The notes beneath the pieces were generated by a model. It was not told the origin of the DNA and made no database searches. It saw only the letters and a list, made by a program, of their open reading frames with translations. 64,000 bases of DNA from CAWBFD01 sp963788115 (GTDB lineage Bacteria > Actinomycetota > Thermoleophilia > Solirubrobacterales > 70-9). Where the stretch lies: assembly GCA_963788115.1 (NCBI GenBank), contig CAWBFD010000004.1, forward strand, positions 2,108,001-2,172,000, read 5' to 3'. Each line of letters begins with the position of its first letter. The stretch's first letter is position 1. The translations under genes and the position numbers were made by a program. Below are positions 34,354 to 43,988 of the stretch, piece by piece.

Positions 34354-36770
34354 ACGGTTCGGGCTTGCGCAGGAGCCCGCGGGTCACCCAGTTGCGCCGT
34401 TCGGCCCACACCAGCATCGGTGGGAGCACGATGAGCGCGCACAACAGCGCGATCGTGACGTTCATCGCGACGATTCGCCCGAAGTCGCGCAGGAGCGGGA
34501 GCGACGAGAACGACAGCACTGCGATGCCGGCAATCGCAGTGAGCGCGGAGACGATGAACGCGCGGTCCGGTGCGCGACGCGGTGACTTCGACGGCTTCCC
34601 CGGGTTCGTAGCCGCGGCCGCGTTCCTCCACGAAGCGCAGCAGGATCAGCGACGTGAACTCAGTGCAGGCCGCGATCACGAGCGGCCCGCCGACGGCAGT
34701 CATCGGGCTGAGCTTGAGGTCGAACGCCCAGGCCACGATCGACGCGAGCCCCACGGCGATCGCAACCGGCACGAGCGACAGCAACGACCGGATGACCGAC
34801 CGCAGCCGGACCGCGAGGAACAAGAAGACGAAGAGCAGCGCGAGGTAGGTCAGCAGGACGCGGTTGGCTTCGAGGTTCTCGAGCAAACCGACCCCGACGA
34901 CCGCGAGGCCCGACGGTGTGAGCGAGATCCCCTCGGGCGGATCGGCGTTCTCCCGCATGTCCTGCACCAGCGGGGCGCGATCCTCGAGCGATGAGGGGCC
35001 GGCGCGGAACACGATGTTGAAGTCGGTTGCGGCTCCGCTCACAGTCGAGGCCTTGAGACCTTCGGGCGCGACGTCGAACGCGGCGCGTACGTCCGCGCCC
35101 GTCGGCGCGATATCCGACGCACCGGGCACGAACAGCAGGTCGCCGACCGCGGTCTCGATGCTCGACCCGGTGAGCAACGCACCGTCGCTGTTCTCGACTT
35201 GGTCGCGTGTGAACGCGTGTACGTAGCCGACGAATTCGTCGGTGAACACGTCGTCGCTCTGCACGAACACGCCGAGCTCGCTCGACGATCCGGTCAGCTC
35301 CTCGACCGTGCGGAGGTCCTTGATGGTTTCGGAATCCTGGTCGACCCACTGCACCGGATCGGTCTGCATCGTCAGGTCGTCTTCGACCGCGATGCCCCAG
35401 AAGAAGATGACGACGCTCGCGATGGCGAGCGGGATCGCAGTCGCCGGTGGCAGCCGGCCGAGGAACACGACGAGCCGCCCGAGCGAGCCTTGGCGAAAGT
35501 CTTTCCCGGTCGTGGGCGAGCGGTGCTCGCGGATACCGAGGATTGCGAGTGGGAGCACGATCGAACACAGGCAGATCGCGGCGATGCCGACCGCGAGCAA
35601 GAGGCCGAAGTCGCGGATCATCGGCACCTTGGCGAACCGCAACGCGAGGAACGCGAAGATTGCGTCGAACGTCACGACGAGCAGCGCGGGGCCGAGGCTG
35701 CGCGACGTCTCCTGGATCGGGTGTTCGCTCCGATCGAGGATCGCTTCCTCCTCGACGCGGGCGTGCATCTGGATCGCGTAGTCGATGCCGACGCCGAGCA
35801 ACACGGGCAGGCCCGCGATGGTGACGACGGTGAGCGGGATCCCGAGGTACCCCGCGAGCCCGAACGCCCAGACGACCCCGACGAGGATGACGAACAGCGG
35901 GAGCAGCCGCCAGCGCACGTGGAACAGCAGGAGGAGGATGACCACCATGATCGCGACCGCGATGGCGCCCAGGGTCAGCATCCCGCCGCGCAAGTAGTCG
36001 TTGATGTCCTTCAAGAGGATCGGCGCGCCGGTGGTGACGACCGACGCATTCGCGAACGAGAGCTCGTCGGCCTGATCGAGCACCAGATCCGACGCGGCGC
36101 CCTCGATTTCGATCGACTCGTTGCCCGGCAGCCGCACGATGATCTGGGCCGTCGATTCGTCGAGGATGAAGGAGCGGTGCGCCTTGCGGATCTCACCCTC
36201 GTTGTCGTAGAGCAGGAACTCGACCCACGCCGGGTTGTCGAACGTGCGTTGGTCTTCCGGCACTGCGTTGAGTCGTCCGATGGTCGCGAACGCGTTCTCG
36301 GCGCGCGCGGCGTGCTCGGGCGTGTCGGGCGTCTCCTTGCCGAGCGCGGTCTGCAACGCCGCGCCCGCAATGCTGTGTGTCGGGTCGCCGTCGGGACTCG
36401 CGATGAGCGAGTCGGAGAATTCGAGGATCGTCAGCGGCGTGATCACGCCGTGCACATCGCCGGTTTCCATGAGCGCGTCGTCAAATGATTCGAGCTGCGC
36501 GCGGTTCTCGGCGGTGAACAACTCGTCGACAGTGTGGCCCTCGTCCATGCTGATCACGGTGAGCATGGCTTGGCCCCCGAAGAGGTCTTGGTAGGCGACG
36601 TTGTCGATGTAGACCTGGTCGTCCTTGTTCAGGTAGCTGTCCTGGCCGGTCGCGAACTCGAGCTGAGTGATCCCCAGCCCGAGCACAATGGTCACGAGCA
36701 GTCCCACCACCGAGACGAGGCCAGCGCGCTTGCCGAGCTGTACGGCAAGGACCGACCAGAAATGCTGCAT
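34304..36770 (-). CDS. RND/MMPL-family membrane transporter (apparent frameshift)
   Basis: About 820 aa, two repeats of an exported loop plus six helices. The first membrane block includes LPVLLGVGIDYAIQMHARVEEE, the RND motif with the proton-relay Asp. The second has VGGPLVIAACTEFTSLILLRFVEE. One extra C near 34573 shifts the end to FSSLPLLRDFGRIVAMNVTIALL and the stop at 34304. A better start may be ATG 36807 (MIELEYANL) with GGGAG upstream, which one indel would join to ATG 36770. It exports lipids or hydrophobic compounds (family knowledge). Confidence 0.85.
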
Positions 36771-36838
36771 GCGCGCCTCAGAGGTTGGCGTACTCGAGTT
36801 CGATCATGCTTGGTACTCCCCGCGGCGCGCGTGTGCAA

Positions 36839-37607
36839 CTAGGAAGCGGGTTCGGGAGTGAGCAGCCGGCGCGGATGGCGGCCGTCGACGTACCCGATGA
36901 ACGGCGGCGCGATGTTGTACCCGAGCAGTTCCTGCAACCGCGGCGACAGCGTCGCGACTACCGCGGGCGCGACGGCGAGGACGTGGTTCTCGACGGGCCG
37001 CAGCCACGCGGCCGCGTAATGCAGCACGACGCCGATGCGGGCCCTGTCGGTGTGATTGGCGCCCCCGCCGTGCCACACGCTGCCCAGGTAGATGAGGGCG
37101 GAGCCGGCCGGCATCTCGACGTCGACCGTTGGCGTGTCGGCAGTCGGGCGTTCGTCGATCCACCGGTGGCTGCCCGCAACGATGCGCGTCGCGCCGTTTT
37201 CGGCTGTGAAGTCGTCGAGCGGCCACATGATGTTGACGACGAGCTCGGCGTGCGGCCGCGGGAGCGGGTAGATCGCGTCGTCGGGATGCAGGCCCTGCGC
37301 GATCTCGCCGGGACCGATCTCGATACCTGTGGGCGCGCTGAGCTGGTAGTGGCCGAGCACCGCGTCGAGCACGCCGAGGATCAGCGGATGCGTCGCGGGG
37401 CCGTCCATGACGCGCGTCTTCGCGAACAGCGCGTAGATGCGGCGGGTGTGGAACCCCTCGAACGCGTCGCGCCCGAAGGGCGTCTCCTCGGCCAGGGCCG
37501 CGAACTCGGCTCGGGCGGCGCGGGCTTCGGGGAACGCGTCGGGCACGATCGCATAGCCGTCGCGGTCGAGGTCGGCCAAGCACCCGGGCGAGTTCCACGT
37601 GGTCCAC
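36839..37607 (-). CDS. Phytanoyl-CoA dioxygenase (PhyH) family protein (apparent frameshift)
   Basis: About 256 aa Fe(II)/2-oxoglutarate oxygenase. The start is GTG 37607 (MDHVELARVL), with AAGGGG upstream. One extra G near 37583 moves ADLDRDGYAIVPDAFPEA to the next frame. Iron ligands: HPD in GLHPDDAIYPL, and the distal His, probably H in SVWHGGGANHTDR; RIVAGSHRW lies between. Substrate unknown. The transporter gene begins 68 bp downstream. Confidence 0.8.
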
Positions 37608-37708
37608 GGTAACCCCTTCAGAGCAGCTTGGTTTCGAAGTGGAAGACACGCTGTTCGCGGATACGCATGTCGACGACCGAACGCGTCGGTGGCGCTACGG
37701 TCGTGACG

Positions 37709-38144
37709 GTGAAAATCGACGTTCGCGCGGCTAACCACGGCAACGCCGGAGGCGGTCGACCAGATCAACGTATTGATCCCGCAGTTGAAGCCCGCGTGGG
37801 ATCCCGTCACCGTCACCGGGCTCGCGCAGGTGATCGAGTCGCCGACCCGCGTCTATGTCGCCCGCTGCGACCAATCCATCGTCGGCATGACGTTGCTCGT
37901 ACCGCACCGTCACCTTCCCGGGCTCCGGTACCACATCGAAGATGTCGTTGTGGACACGGCACATCGAAGACAGGGCATAGCGCGGAAGTTGCTCACGGCC
38001 GCGATGGCTGATGTGGCCGACGGCGTTCTCTCGTTCGACCTGCGGTCGCACCACACGCGCCGCGCCGCGCATGCGCTCTACGTCGGCCTCGGTTTCGAGC
38101 CCAGCGAGACGACTGTGTTCCGGAGGCGGCTCACGTCGGGATGA
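37709..38144 (+). CDS. GNAT family N-acetyltransferase (apparent frameshift)
   Basis: About 145 aa. It starts MKIDVRAANH at GTG 37709, or at ATG 37667 in the same frame. One extra G near 37737 moves ATPEAVDQINVLIPQLKP to the frame of the main body. The acetyl-CoA loop is VVVDTAHRRQGIARKLLTAAM (R/QxxGxA). AHALYVGLGFEPSETTVFRRRL is the usual C-terminal strand. Substrate unknown. It overlaps the convergent LLM gene by 14 bp. Confidence 0.75.
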
Positions 38145-39000
38145 GCGGGGCGATCGCGTCGAGGGCGCTGGCGCGGACGGTGAAGCGGTCGATGCCCCAA
38201 CGGTCGTGGTGCGAACGCACTTCGGCGACGAGTTGGTCTTCGGTGCCGATCAGCACGTACGGGCACGCGAGCAGGTCGGCGGCCGTGAACTGCGGGATCT
38301 CGTGTGTGAGCTTCTCGGCTGCCGCGGTGCGGTCGGTGGTGATCTCGACATGTTGCACGAGCGCGTCGATCACCGGCGTACGGCCCGCGGCGCGGACGTG
38401 AGCGATCGTGCGGTCGACGTCGTCGGTGTGCCAGCGGACTTCGTGCGTGTGGCCGTCCGCGAGCGTGCGGCCGAGGCCACTGATGCCGACGATGGCGGCG
38501 TGCTCGCCCGCGTACTGCAGGAGGCGGGTATTGCCGCCGCCGATGAGCAGCGGCACCGCCCGCGGCTGCGCAAGTGCCGCGCCGTCGGCGTGGATGTGCT
38601 CGCCGTGGAAGGTGACCGTCTCGCCCGCCAGCACGCGCTGGATCACCTCGACGCTCTCGATCAGGCGCGTCACTCGGTCCGGCGCCGACAACGCGGTCCG
38701 GCCAATCATCCTCCACTCGGCCGGCGTATGTCCCGCGCCGATGCCTAACAGCGCGCGCCCACCGGAGAGCAGGTCGAGGGTAGCGACGTCGGCGGCGATG
38801 TGAAGCGGCTCGCGCACGCCCGCGTTCACGACGTAGGTGCCGAGCGAGATCGTCGTCGTCCCGGCCGCCGCGTGCGCCAACGTGACGAACGGTGACACAC
38901 CAGTCCCCGGATGATCGGCGACGAGGAACGCGACGAAGCCCGCGGCTTCAGCGCGCGCCGCGTCGGCGGGGTCCTGCGACTGCAGCGCGAACTCGACCAT
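38131..39000 (-). CDS. LLM-class F420/flavin-dependent oxidoreductase
   Basis: 289 aa. Luciferase-like barrel: GFVAFLVADHPGTGVSPFVTL, TISLGTYVVNAGVREPLHIAADVATLDLLSGGR (in two parts), LLGIGAGHTPAEWRM and VPLLIGGGNTRLLQYAGEHAAIVGISG. ATG 39000 lies 2 bp after the HxlR gene's stop, so the two are co-transcribed. The HxlR protein may control it. Substrate unknown. Confidence 0.85.
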   Translation of the reverse strand: MVEFALQSQDPADAARAEAAGFVAFLVADHPGTGVSPFVTLAHAAAGTTTISLGTYVVNAGVREPLHIAADVATLDLLSGGRALLGIGAGHTPAEWRMIGRTALSAPDRVTRLIESVEVIQRVLAGETVTFHGEHIHADGAALAQPRAVPLLIGGGNTRLLQYAGEHAAIVGISGLGRTLADGHTHEVRWHTDDVDRTIAHVRAAGRTPVIDALVQHVEITTDRTAAAEKLTHEIPQFTAADLLACPYVLIGTEDQLVAEVRSHHDRWGIDRFTVRASALDAIAPLIPT

Positions 39001-39002
39001 CG

Positions 39003-39680
39003 TTACTGCGTCGGGATCGGATCCCGCGCCTCGCGCACATAGCCCGCGACCGGGCTGAACTCGAGCCAGCGCGGCAGCGCGCGCACCATGCTCGGCGTCC
39101 CCGACAATCGGACGCGATCATCGCGCATCGCGTCGTACAGCTCCTCACGCCCGAGCCACACGCGGTACATCGTCGGGAGCGTGCTCGACACGAGCACGTC
39201 GGTTTCGATGCCGGGAGGTGTCACACAGACCGACACGTCATCGGGCTCGACCACGAGCCAGAAGCGATGATCGTGATCGGAGAACTCGAACTCGATGACT
39301 ACCCGCTTGTCGGGCCGCTTGTCCGGATCGATGCCACGATGGATCCACCACAGCAACAAGTCGGGGTCGAGTTCCTCCGGCATCGGCTCCGCGAACGCCC
39401 ACTTTGCGCCCCACTCGGCGAGCCCGAAGATCAGCGGCTTCAATTCTTCGCCGGCCCGGGTGAGCTCGTAGCCCTGCGCGGTGTGGGCAATCACGCCGAC
39501 GCGCTGCAGCTGTTGGAGCCGCTTGCTGAGCAGCGCCCGCGAGAGACCGGGCAGACCCCGGGCCAGTTCGTTGAAGCGGTGGCTGCCGGACACCATCTCG
39601 CGGACGATCAGCAGGCTCCACCGGTCGCCGAGCACCTCCGCGGCCTTGGCGATCGGGCAGTACTGCGCGTACGGACGCAC
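39003..39680 (-). CDS. HxlR-type regulator with C-terminal SCP2-like domain
   Basis: 225 aa. GTG 39680 gives MRPYAQYCPIAKAAEVLGDRW, the HxlR N terminus with its conserved Cys. Then LLIVREMVSGSHRFNELARGLPGLSRALLSKRLQ is the winged-helix core (shown here in part). The C-terminal half (about 120-225) resembles SCP2 sterol-carrier domains, so a hydrophobic ligand is likely. A near-palindrome lies right upstream. Confidence 0.85.
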   Translation of the reverse strand: MRPYAQYCPIAKAAEVLGDRWSLLIVREMVSGSHRFNELARGLPGLSRALLSKRLQQLQRVGVIAHTAQGYELTRAGEELKPLIFGLAEWGAKWAFAEPMPEELDPDLLLWWIHRGIDPDKRPDKRVVIEFEFSDHDHRFWLVVEPDDVSVCVTPPGIETDVLVSSTLPTMYRVWLGREELYDAMRDDRVRLSGTPSMVRALPRWLEFSPVAGYVREARDPIPTQ

Positions 39681-39689
39681 GGCCGGAGT

Positions 39690-39711
39690 CTAGGTTCACA
39701 AGTTGAACTAG
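39690..39711. promoter_or_regulatory. Candidate HxlR operator
   Basis: GTTCA-CAAGT-TGAAC lies inside imperfect CTAG...CTAG flanks. It is 10 bp upstream of the HxlR start and 33 bp upstream of the divergent acyl-CoA dehydrogenase. Confidence 0.45.
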
Positions 39712-39743
39712 TCGCCGGCCCTCGGCCGTCGTACGTTGCGGAG

Positions 39744-40920
39744 ATGAGCAACTTCCCTGGTCCGGCCCCGGCCCGCGACGGCGACGACGCTTTCGTCGGC
39801 CTCGCACGCGAGCTCGGCGCCCTCTTTGCACCCCGCGCCGCCCAGCACGACCGCGACAACGCGTTCGTCGAGGCGAACTACAAGGAGCTGGCCGAAGCGG
39901 GCTATCTCCGCCTCGCCGTGCCCGAGGATCTCGGCGGCCTCGGCGCCGACATGCGGCAGGTCTGTTATGCGCAGGCCGAGCTGGCGCGCCACTGCAGCTC
40001 GACGGCGCTCGCCGCGAACATGCACCTCTACATCACGTTGCTCCAAGGCTTCCGCCGCCGGGGCGGCGCGCCCGACGCCGAAGGTGTCTTGAAGCGTGTC
40101 GTCGAGGAGGACCTCGTCTTGATGACGAGCGGCGGCTCCGACTGGCTCTGGCCGACCGGCGACGCGGTCGAAGTCGACGGCGGCTACCGCGTCACCGCGC
40201 GCGAAGTCGTTCTGCAGCCAGGCGCCGGTCGCGAACGTGATCGCGACGAGCGCGCCCCTCCGCCACGCCGACGGCACCATCGAAGTGCTGATGTTCGGTG
40301 TGCCGATGAACGCCGACGGCGTCGAGATCCTCGAGACGTGGGACACGCTCGGCATGCGCGCCACCGCGAGCCACGACGTGCAGTTCACTGACGTGTTCGT
40401 CCCCGCGGAGAAGATCACCGCGCGTCGCGGTTGGAACTCCCTCGACGGACCGTTGAACGCCGCGGGCGTGCACATCGCACCGACGTCCGCGTCGGTCTAC
40501 TGGGGCATCGCGTGCGCCGCGCGCGACGAAGCCGTGCGCGTCGTCAGCACGCGCAAGCGCGGCGACACGCCGATGGCCGAGATCCAGACCGTGCAACGGC
40601 AGGTCGGATTGATGGACCACAAGCTCACCGTCTCGTGGTGGGCGCTCGCCGGTTCCCTCAACGCGTTCGACGGCGAGTACAACGTGGGGCCGGCCACGAT
40701 GAACGCGGTGATGCACGGCAAGCGTTCGGTCGTCGAGGAAGCAGTTGCGATCACCGACATCGCGATGGAGACGGTTGGCGGCGCGTCCTACTTCCGCACT
40801 TCGCCGCTCGAGCGCCTCTACCGCGACGCTCGCGGCAGGGAAGTTCCACCCGCTCACGCCCGAGAACACGCTGCTGTACGCGGGGCGGGTGGCGCTCGAC
40901 CAGCCGATCGACACCGAATA
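39744..40920 (+). CDS. Acyl-CoA dehydrogenase family protein (two apparent frameshifts)
   Basis: About 391 aa when joined. It starts MSNFPGPAPARDGDDAFVGLARE. YRVTARK is followed by one extra G near 40204. SFCSQAPVANVIATSAP and VEILETWDTLGMRATASHDV continue in the next frame. A second extra base near 40838 moves GKFHPLTPENTLLYAGRVAL to a third frame and the stop at 40920. Flavoprotein of acyl-CoA beta-oxidation or a related monooxygenase-like subgroup; the exact substrate is unknown. It is divergent from the HxlR-type regulator. Confidence 0.85.
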
Positions 40921-40921
40921 G

Positions 40922-41703
40922 CTATCCGAGTTCGTCGAGCAACGTCTTCGAGTAGGTGATCCGGCCGGTCAGGCTGGCCGGGTCGCCCGTGCACAACGCG
41001 TACGCCGCCGCGGCCATCGTCGACGCCGGCTCGATGAACTCGGCGGGGACGCCGCGGTCGAGGCCGTGGTGGACGACGCCGGGTGTCGTGACGATGGCCA
41101 TCGGCGACAGCGCGTTCACCGCGATGCCGTCGGCGTAGACCTCGGCCGCCAATCCGGTCGTGAACCGTTCGAGTGCGGCCTTGCACATTCCGTAGACGGT
41201 GCCGCCGCCACCGGCGGCGGCCCCCGTAGGGCGGTCCTTGAGGATGCACGGCCGCGCGAAGAGATGTTGAGGATCCAGCCCTCCTTGCGCGCCTTCATGC
41301 CCGGCAGCACGAGTTGCGCGAGTTCGAACGGAGCGCGCACCTGCACGTCGAACATCAGGTCGTAGTGGCGCGTCGAGAACCCATCGACGGGCTCGAAGTA
41401 GGTGATCGCGGCGTTGTTCACGAGCACGGAGATCGGTCCGAGCTCGCGCGTGACCGTCTCGACGAGGCGGGACCGATCCTCGGCCTTGGCCAGATCGGCC
41501 GCGACCGCGATCGCCAACGCGCCGGTGCTCGTGATCGACTCGACAGTCGACGTGATGCTGCCGGGCAGCGGGTGATCACCTTCCGCGACGGTACGCGCCG
41601 ACACCGCGACCGCGGCGCCTTCGGCGGCGAAGCGGCGCGCGATTTCCTCACCGATCCCGCGGCTCGCGCCGGTGACGAGTGCGACTCTTCCTGCAAGTCC
41701 CAT
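40922..41703 (-). CDS. SDR family oxidoreductase (two apparent frameshifts)
   Basis: About 260 aa. It starts MGLAGRVALVTGASRGIGEE at ATG 41703. NNAAITYFEPVDG and WILNISSR are intact. Extra G bases near 41257 and in the G run near 41225 interrupt the active-site segment. Restored, it reads AVHPQGPPYGAAAGGGG then TVYGMCKAALERF, giving Tyr-x3-Lys. The C terminus TTPGVVHHGLDRG...SLTGRITYSKTLLDELG is in the first frame. NADP-type Arg lies in VSARTVAEG. Substrate unknown. Confidence 0.8.
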
Positions 41704-41807
41704 CAGGCCAAGCCCATCGGCCCAGGCTCGCACACGACGGCGGGGTTCACCACCGCGCGCTGTCCGTGCCCCGGCGGCCATGTGCACGTCGACGTCCAAT
41801 CGACCAT

Positions 41808-41904
41808 GCTGACGGTCGACAGCCCGTTGCCTTTCGTGCACGCGGGCCGGGTGTACGAGCGCGGCGTCCATGCGATCCCGCGCGGAGCGGAAGGCAGCGC
41901 ATGA
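41808..41904 (+). pseudogene. Possible C-terminal remnant coupled to the hydrolase
   Basis: An open frame ends in TGA 41902-41904, overlapping the hydrolase ATG (ATGA). It encodes MLTVDSPLPFVHAGRVYERG...PRGAEGSA and is open further back through CPCPGGHVHVDVQST. I see no good start after 41703, where the SDR gene begins. It may be the tail of a small gene whose start is hidden by an indel, or a chance frame. Confidence 0.25.
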
Positions 41905-42869
41905 CGAACACGGTGACCTACGTGGTCGACCCGCCGGTGCAGATGGTCATCGACGCGATCGCGGGCGCCAACGCGGAACCGGCGCCCACGCTCGCGGAAG
42001 AGCGCAAGCGGGCCAACGACACGATGCTGTTGCTCGCCCGCCCGGTGCCCGACTCGATCACCGTGACCGACCATTCGGTTCCGGTCGCGGGGGGCGCCAT
42101 CACCGTGCGGACCTACCGGCCCGCGTCCGCGCCCGCCACCGCGCCCGCGTACCTGTTCATCCACGGCGGCGGCTGGTTCCAAGGCAACATCGAGACGAGC
42201 GAGATCGAGTGCTGGCCGCTGGCCGAGGCCACCAATGCCGTCGTCGCTTCCGTCGAATACAGGCTCGCGCCCGAGCACAAGTTCCCGACCGCGATCGACG
42301 ACTGCGTCGCCGCGTATGCGTGGTTGCACGCGAACGCCGCCGCACTCGGCGTCGACCCGGCTCGGGTCGCCGTGGGCGGCGGAAGCGCGGGCGGCAACCT
42401 CAGCGCGGCGCTGTGTCTTATTGCCCGCGACACCGGATTGCCGATGCCGTGCTTGCAGCTCCTCGACATCCCGTGCATCGACGCGACGTTGTCGACGCGG
42501 TCGATCGACGAGCTGGCCGACGGTTACGGACTCACCAAGGCCGCGATCGAGACATACCTCGAGCGCTACCTCAATGATCCGTCCGAGCGTACGGACCCCC
42601 GCATGTCGCCGCGCCTCGCGGCCGACCTCTCGGGACTTCCGCCCGCGGTCGTCATCACCGCCGAACTCGATCCGCTGCGCGATGACGGTGAGGCGTACGT
42701 GAAACAACTGCGCCAAGCGGGTGTCGCGGCCGCCGCCTTGCGCGTCACCGGCCATATCCACGGTTCGTGCGTCATCCCGATCACCATTTCGAGCTCGCTC
42801 GTGCACGACCTCCACGTCAGTGCGCTCCGGCGCGCGTTCGACGGCACGTTGAGCACACTTTTCGCGTGA
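41901..42869 (+). CDS. Alpha/beta hydrolase, hormone-sensitive-lipase-like esterase
   Basis: 322 aa. Oxyanion motif FIHGGGWFQGN, nucleophile elbow VAVGGGSAGGNLSAAL (Ser in GGSAGG), acid residue in ITAELDPLRDDGE and His in VTGHIHGSC. These define the bacterial HSL (family IV) esterases. It hydrolyses short to medium acyl esters. The hypothetical gene at 42884 follows after 14 bp. Confidence 0.9.
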   Translation: MTNTVTYVVDPPVQMVIDAIAGANAEPAPTLAEERKRANDTMLLLARPVPDSITVTDHSVPVAGGAITVRTYRPASAPATAPAYLFIHGGGWFQGNIETSEIECWPLAEATNAVVASVEYRLAPEHKFPTAIDDCVAAYAWLHANAAALGVDPARVAVGGGSAGGNLSAALCLIARDTGLPMPCLQLLDIPCIDATLSTRSIDELADGYGLTKAAIETYLERYLNDPSERTDPRMSPRLAADLSGLPPAVVITAELDPLRDDGEAYVKQLRQAGVAAAALRVTGHIHGSCVIPITISSSLVHDLHVSALRRAFDGTLSTLFA

Positions 42870-42883
42870 AGGATTGGCCTTGC

Positions 42884-43135
42884 ATGAAGAAGCTCGCCGA
42901 CTACGGCACCGACGACCATCCCGCTGACGACCCCGAGCGGGTACCGATCAGTTGGATCGTGGTTGCGATGGACGACTGCACGGAGTGCGAAGACCTGCGC
43001 GTCGAGCTCACGGTCGAAGAGGTCGGCAAGCAGGGTGCCGGACTCGTCGGCCACCTCGCGCCCGATTCCGCGCGGAAGCTCCGGGCCGCGCTCGCGACGG
43101 CGCTCAAGGAGATGGGCGAGGATCCGGGGCCCTGA
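42884..43135 (+). CDS. Hypothetical acidic protein
   Basis: 83 aa: MKKLADYGTDDHPADDPERV, then WIVVAMDDCTECEDLRVELT and a helical end (LAPDSARKLRAALATALKEMG). AAGGA lies upstream of ATG 42884. A CxxC-like pair (DDCTEC) is the only motif. Family not recognised. Probably in one transcript with the esterase. Confidence 0.6.
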   Translation: MKKLADYGTDDHPADDPERVPISWIVVAMDDCTECEDLRVELTVEEVGKQGAGLVGHLAPDSARKLRAALATALKEMGEDPGP

Positions 43136-43196
43136 CCAGTAGCGGATTCGCGCGTTCACCCTCGACGCGTACGAACTGGCGCGCCATGATCGGTGC

Positions 43197-43988
43197 ATGA
43201 CGAAAACTGGTGACGGCAGTGTCCGCCTCTCCGACGCGGCCATCGCCGAGCTGCTCGAGCTGGGGAAGGGAGCCGACAGCATCGAGCTGAAGGCGAGCAT
43301 CTCTGACTCCCAGGTCGGCCATATCATCAACGCGCTCGAGCTCGACGCGCTCGACGCGCAGGTCCGCCAAGTCTTCTTCTTCGACACACCCGACCTGCGC
43401 TTGAACCAGGCCGGTGTCGTCGCGCGTGCTCGCCGCATCCAGGGCAAGGGCGGCGACACGGTCGTGAAGTTGCGTCCGGTCGTGCCGGATCAGCTCCCGG
43501 AGTCGCTGCGGATGTCGCCGGCATTCGGGGTCGAGGTCGACGCGATGCCCGGAGGGTTCGTGTGCTCGGCGTCGATGAAGGGCAAAGCCGGGATCAACGA
43601 TCCGCGCGAGGTCGCGTTGGGTCAGCGGCCGATCAAGAAGCTCTTCACGAAGGAGCAGCGCGCCTTCTTCACAGCCCACGCGCCGGAGGGGCTCGGCCTG
43701 GACGATCTCTCAGTGCTCGGACCGATCTTCGTCTTGAAGTTGAAGTCGGTGCCCGCCGGCTACGAGCGTCCGCTCGTGGTAGAGCTGTGGTTCTATCCCG
43801 ACAACACTCGCATCCTCGAACTCTCGACCAAGTGCCTACCGAGCGAAACGTTCCAGGTCGCGGCCGAGACGATCGCGTTTCTGACCGGCAAGGGTGTCGA
43901 CGTGACGGGTGAACAGCATACGAAGACGAAGACGGCGTTGGAATACTTCGCGCAGCAGGAGGCCGCGCGCGCAGCCGCCTCGACGTGA
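43197..43988 (+). CDS. CYTH domain (triphosphate-tunnel) protein
   Basis: 263 aa. The tunnel pattern is visible: DSIELKASISDSQ (ExExK-like start), RQVFFFDTPDLRLNQAGVVARARR and GDTVVKLRPVVPDQLPE. The C-terminal part FVLKLKSVPAGYERPLVVELWFYPD completes the beta tunnel. Such proteins hydrolyse triphosphates or make cAMP; this branch is uncharacterised. Its stop overlaps the DUF1028 start (GTGA). Confidence 0.8.
   Translation: MTKTGDGSVRLSDAAIAELLELGKGADSIELKASISDSQVGHIINALELDALDAQVRQVFFFDTPDLRLNQAGVVARARRIQGKGGDTVVKLRPVVPDQLPESLRMSPAFGVEVDAMPGGFVCSASMKGKAGINDPREVALGQRPIKKLFTKEQRAFFTAHAPEGLGLDDLSVLGPIFVLKLKSVPAGYERPLVVELWFYPDNTRILELSTKCLPSETFQVAAETIAFLTGKGVDVTGEQHTKTKTALEYFAQQEAARAAAST

Noticed and set aside
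35199..36488. 429-codon plus-strand frame opposite the MMPL gene
   Set aside because: Antisense shadow with highly charged composition; the MMPL reading has clear helices and motifs.
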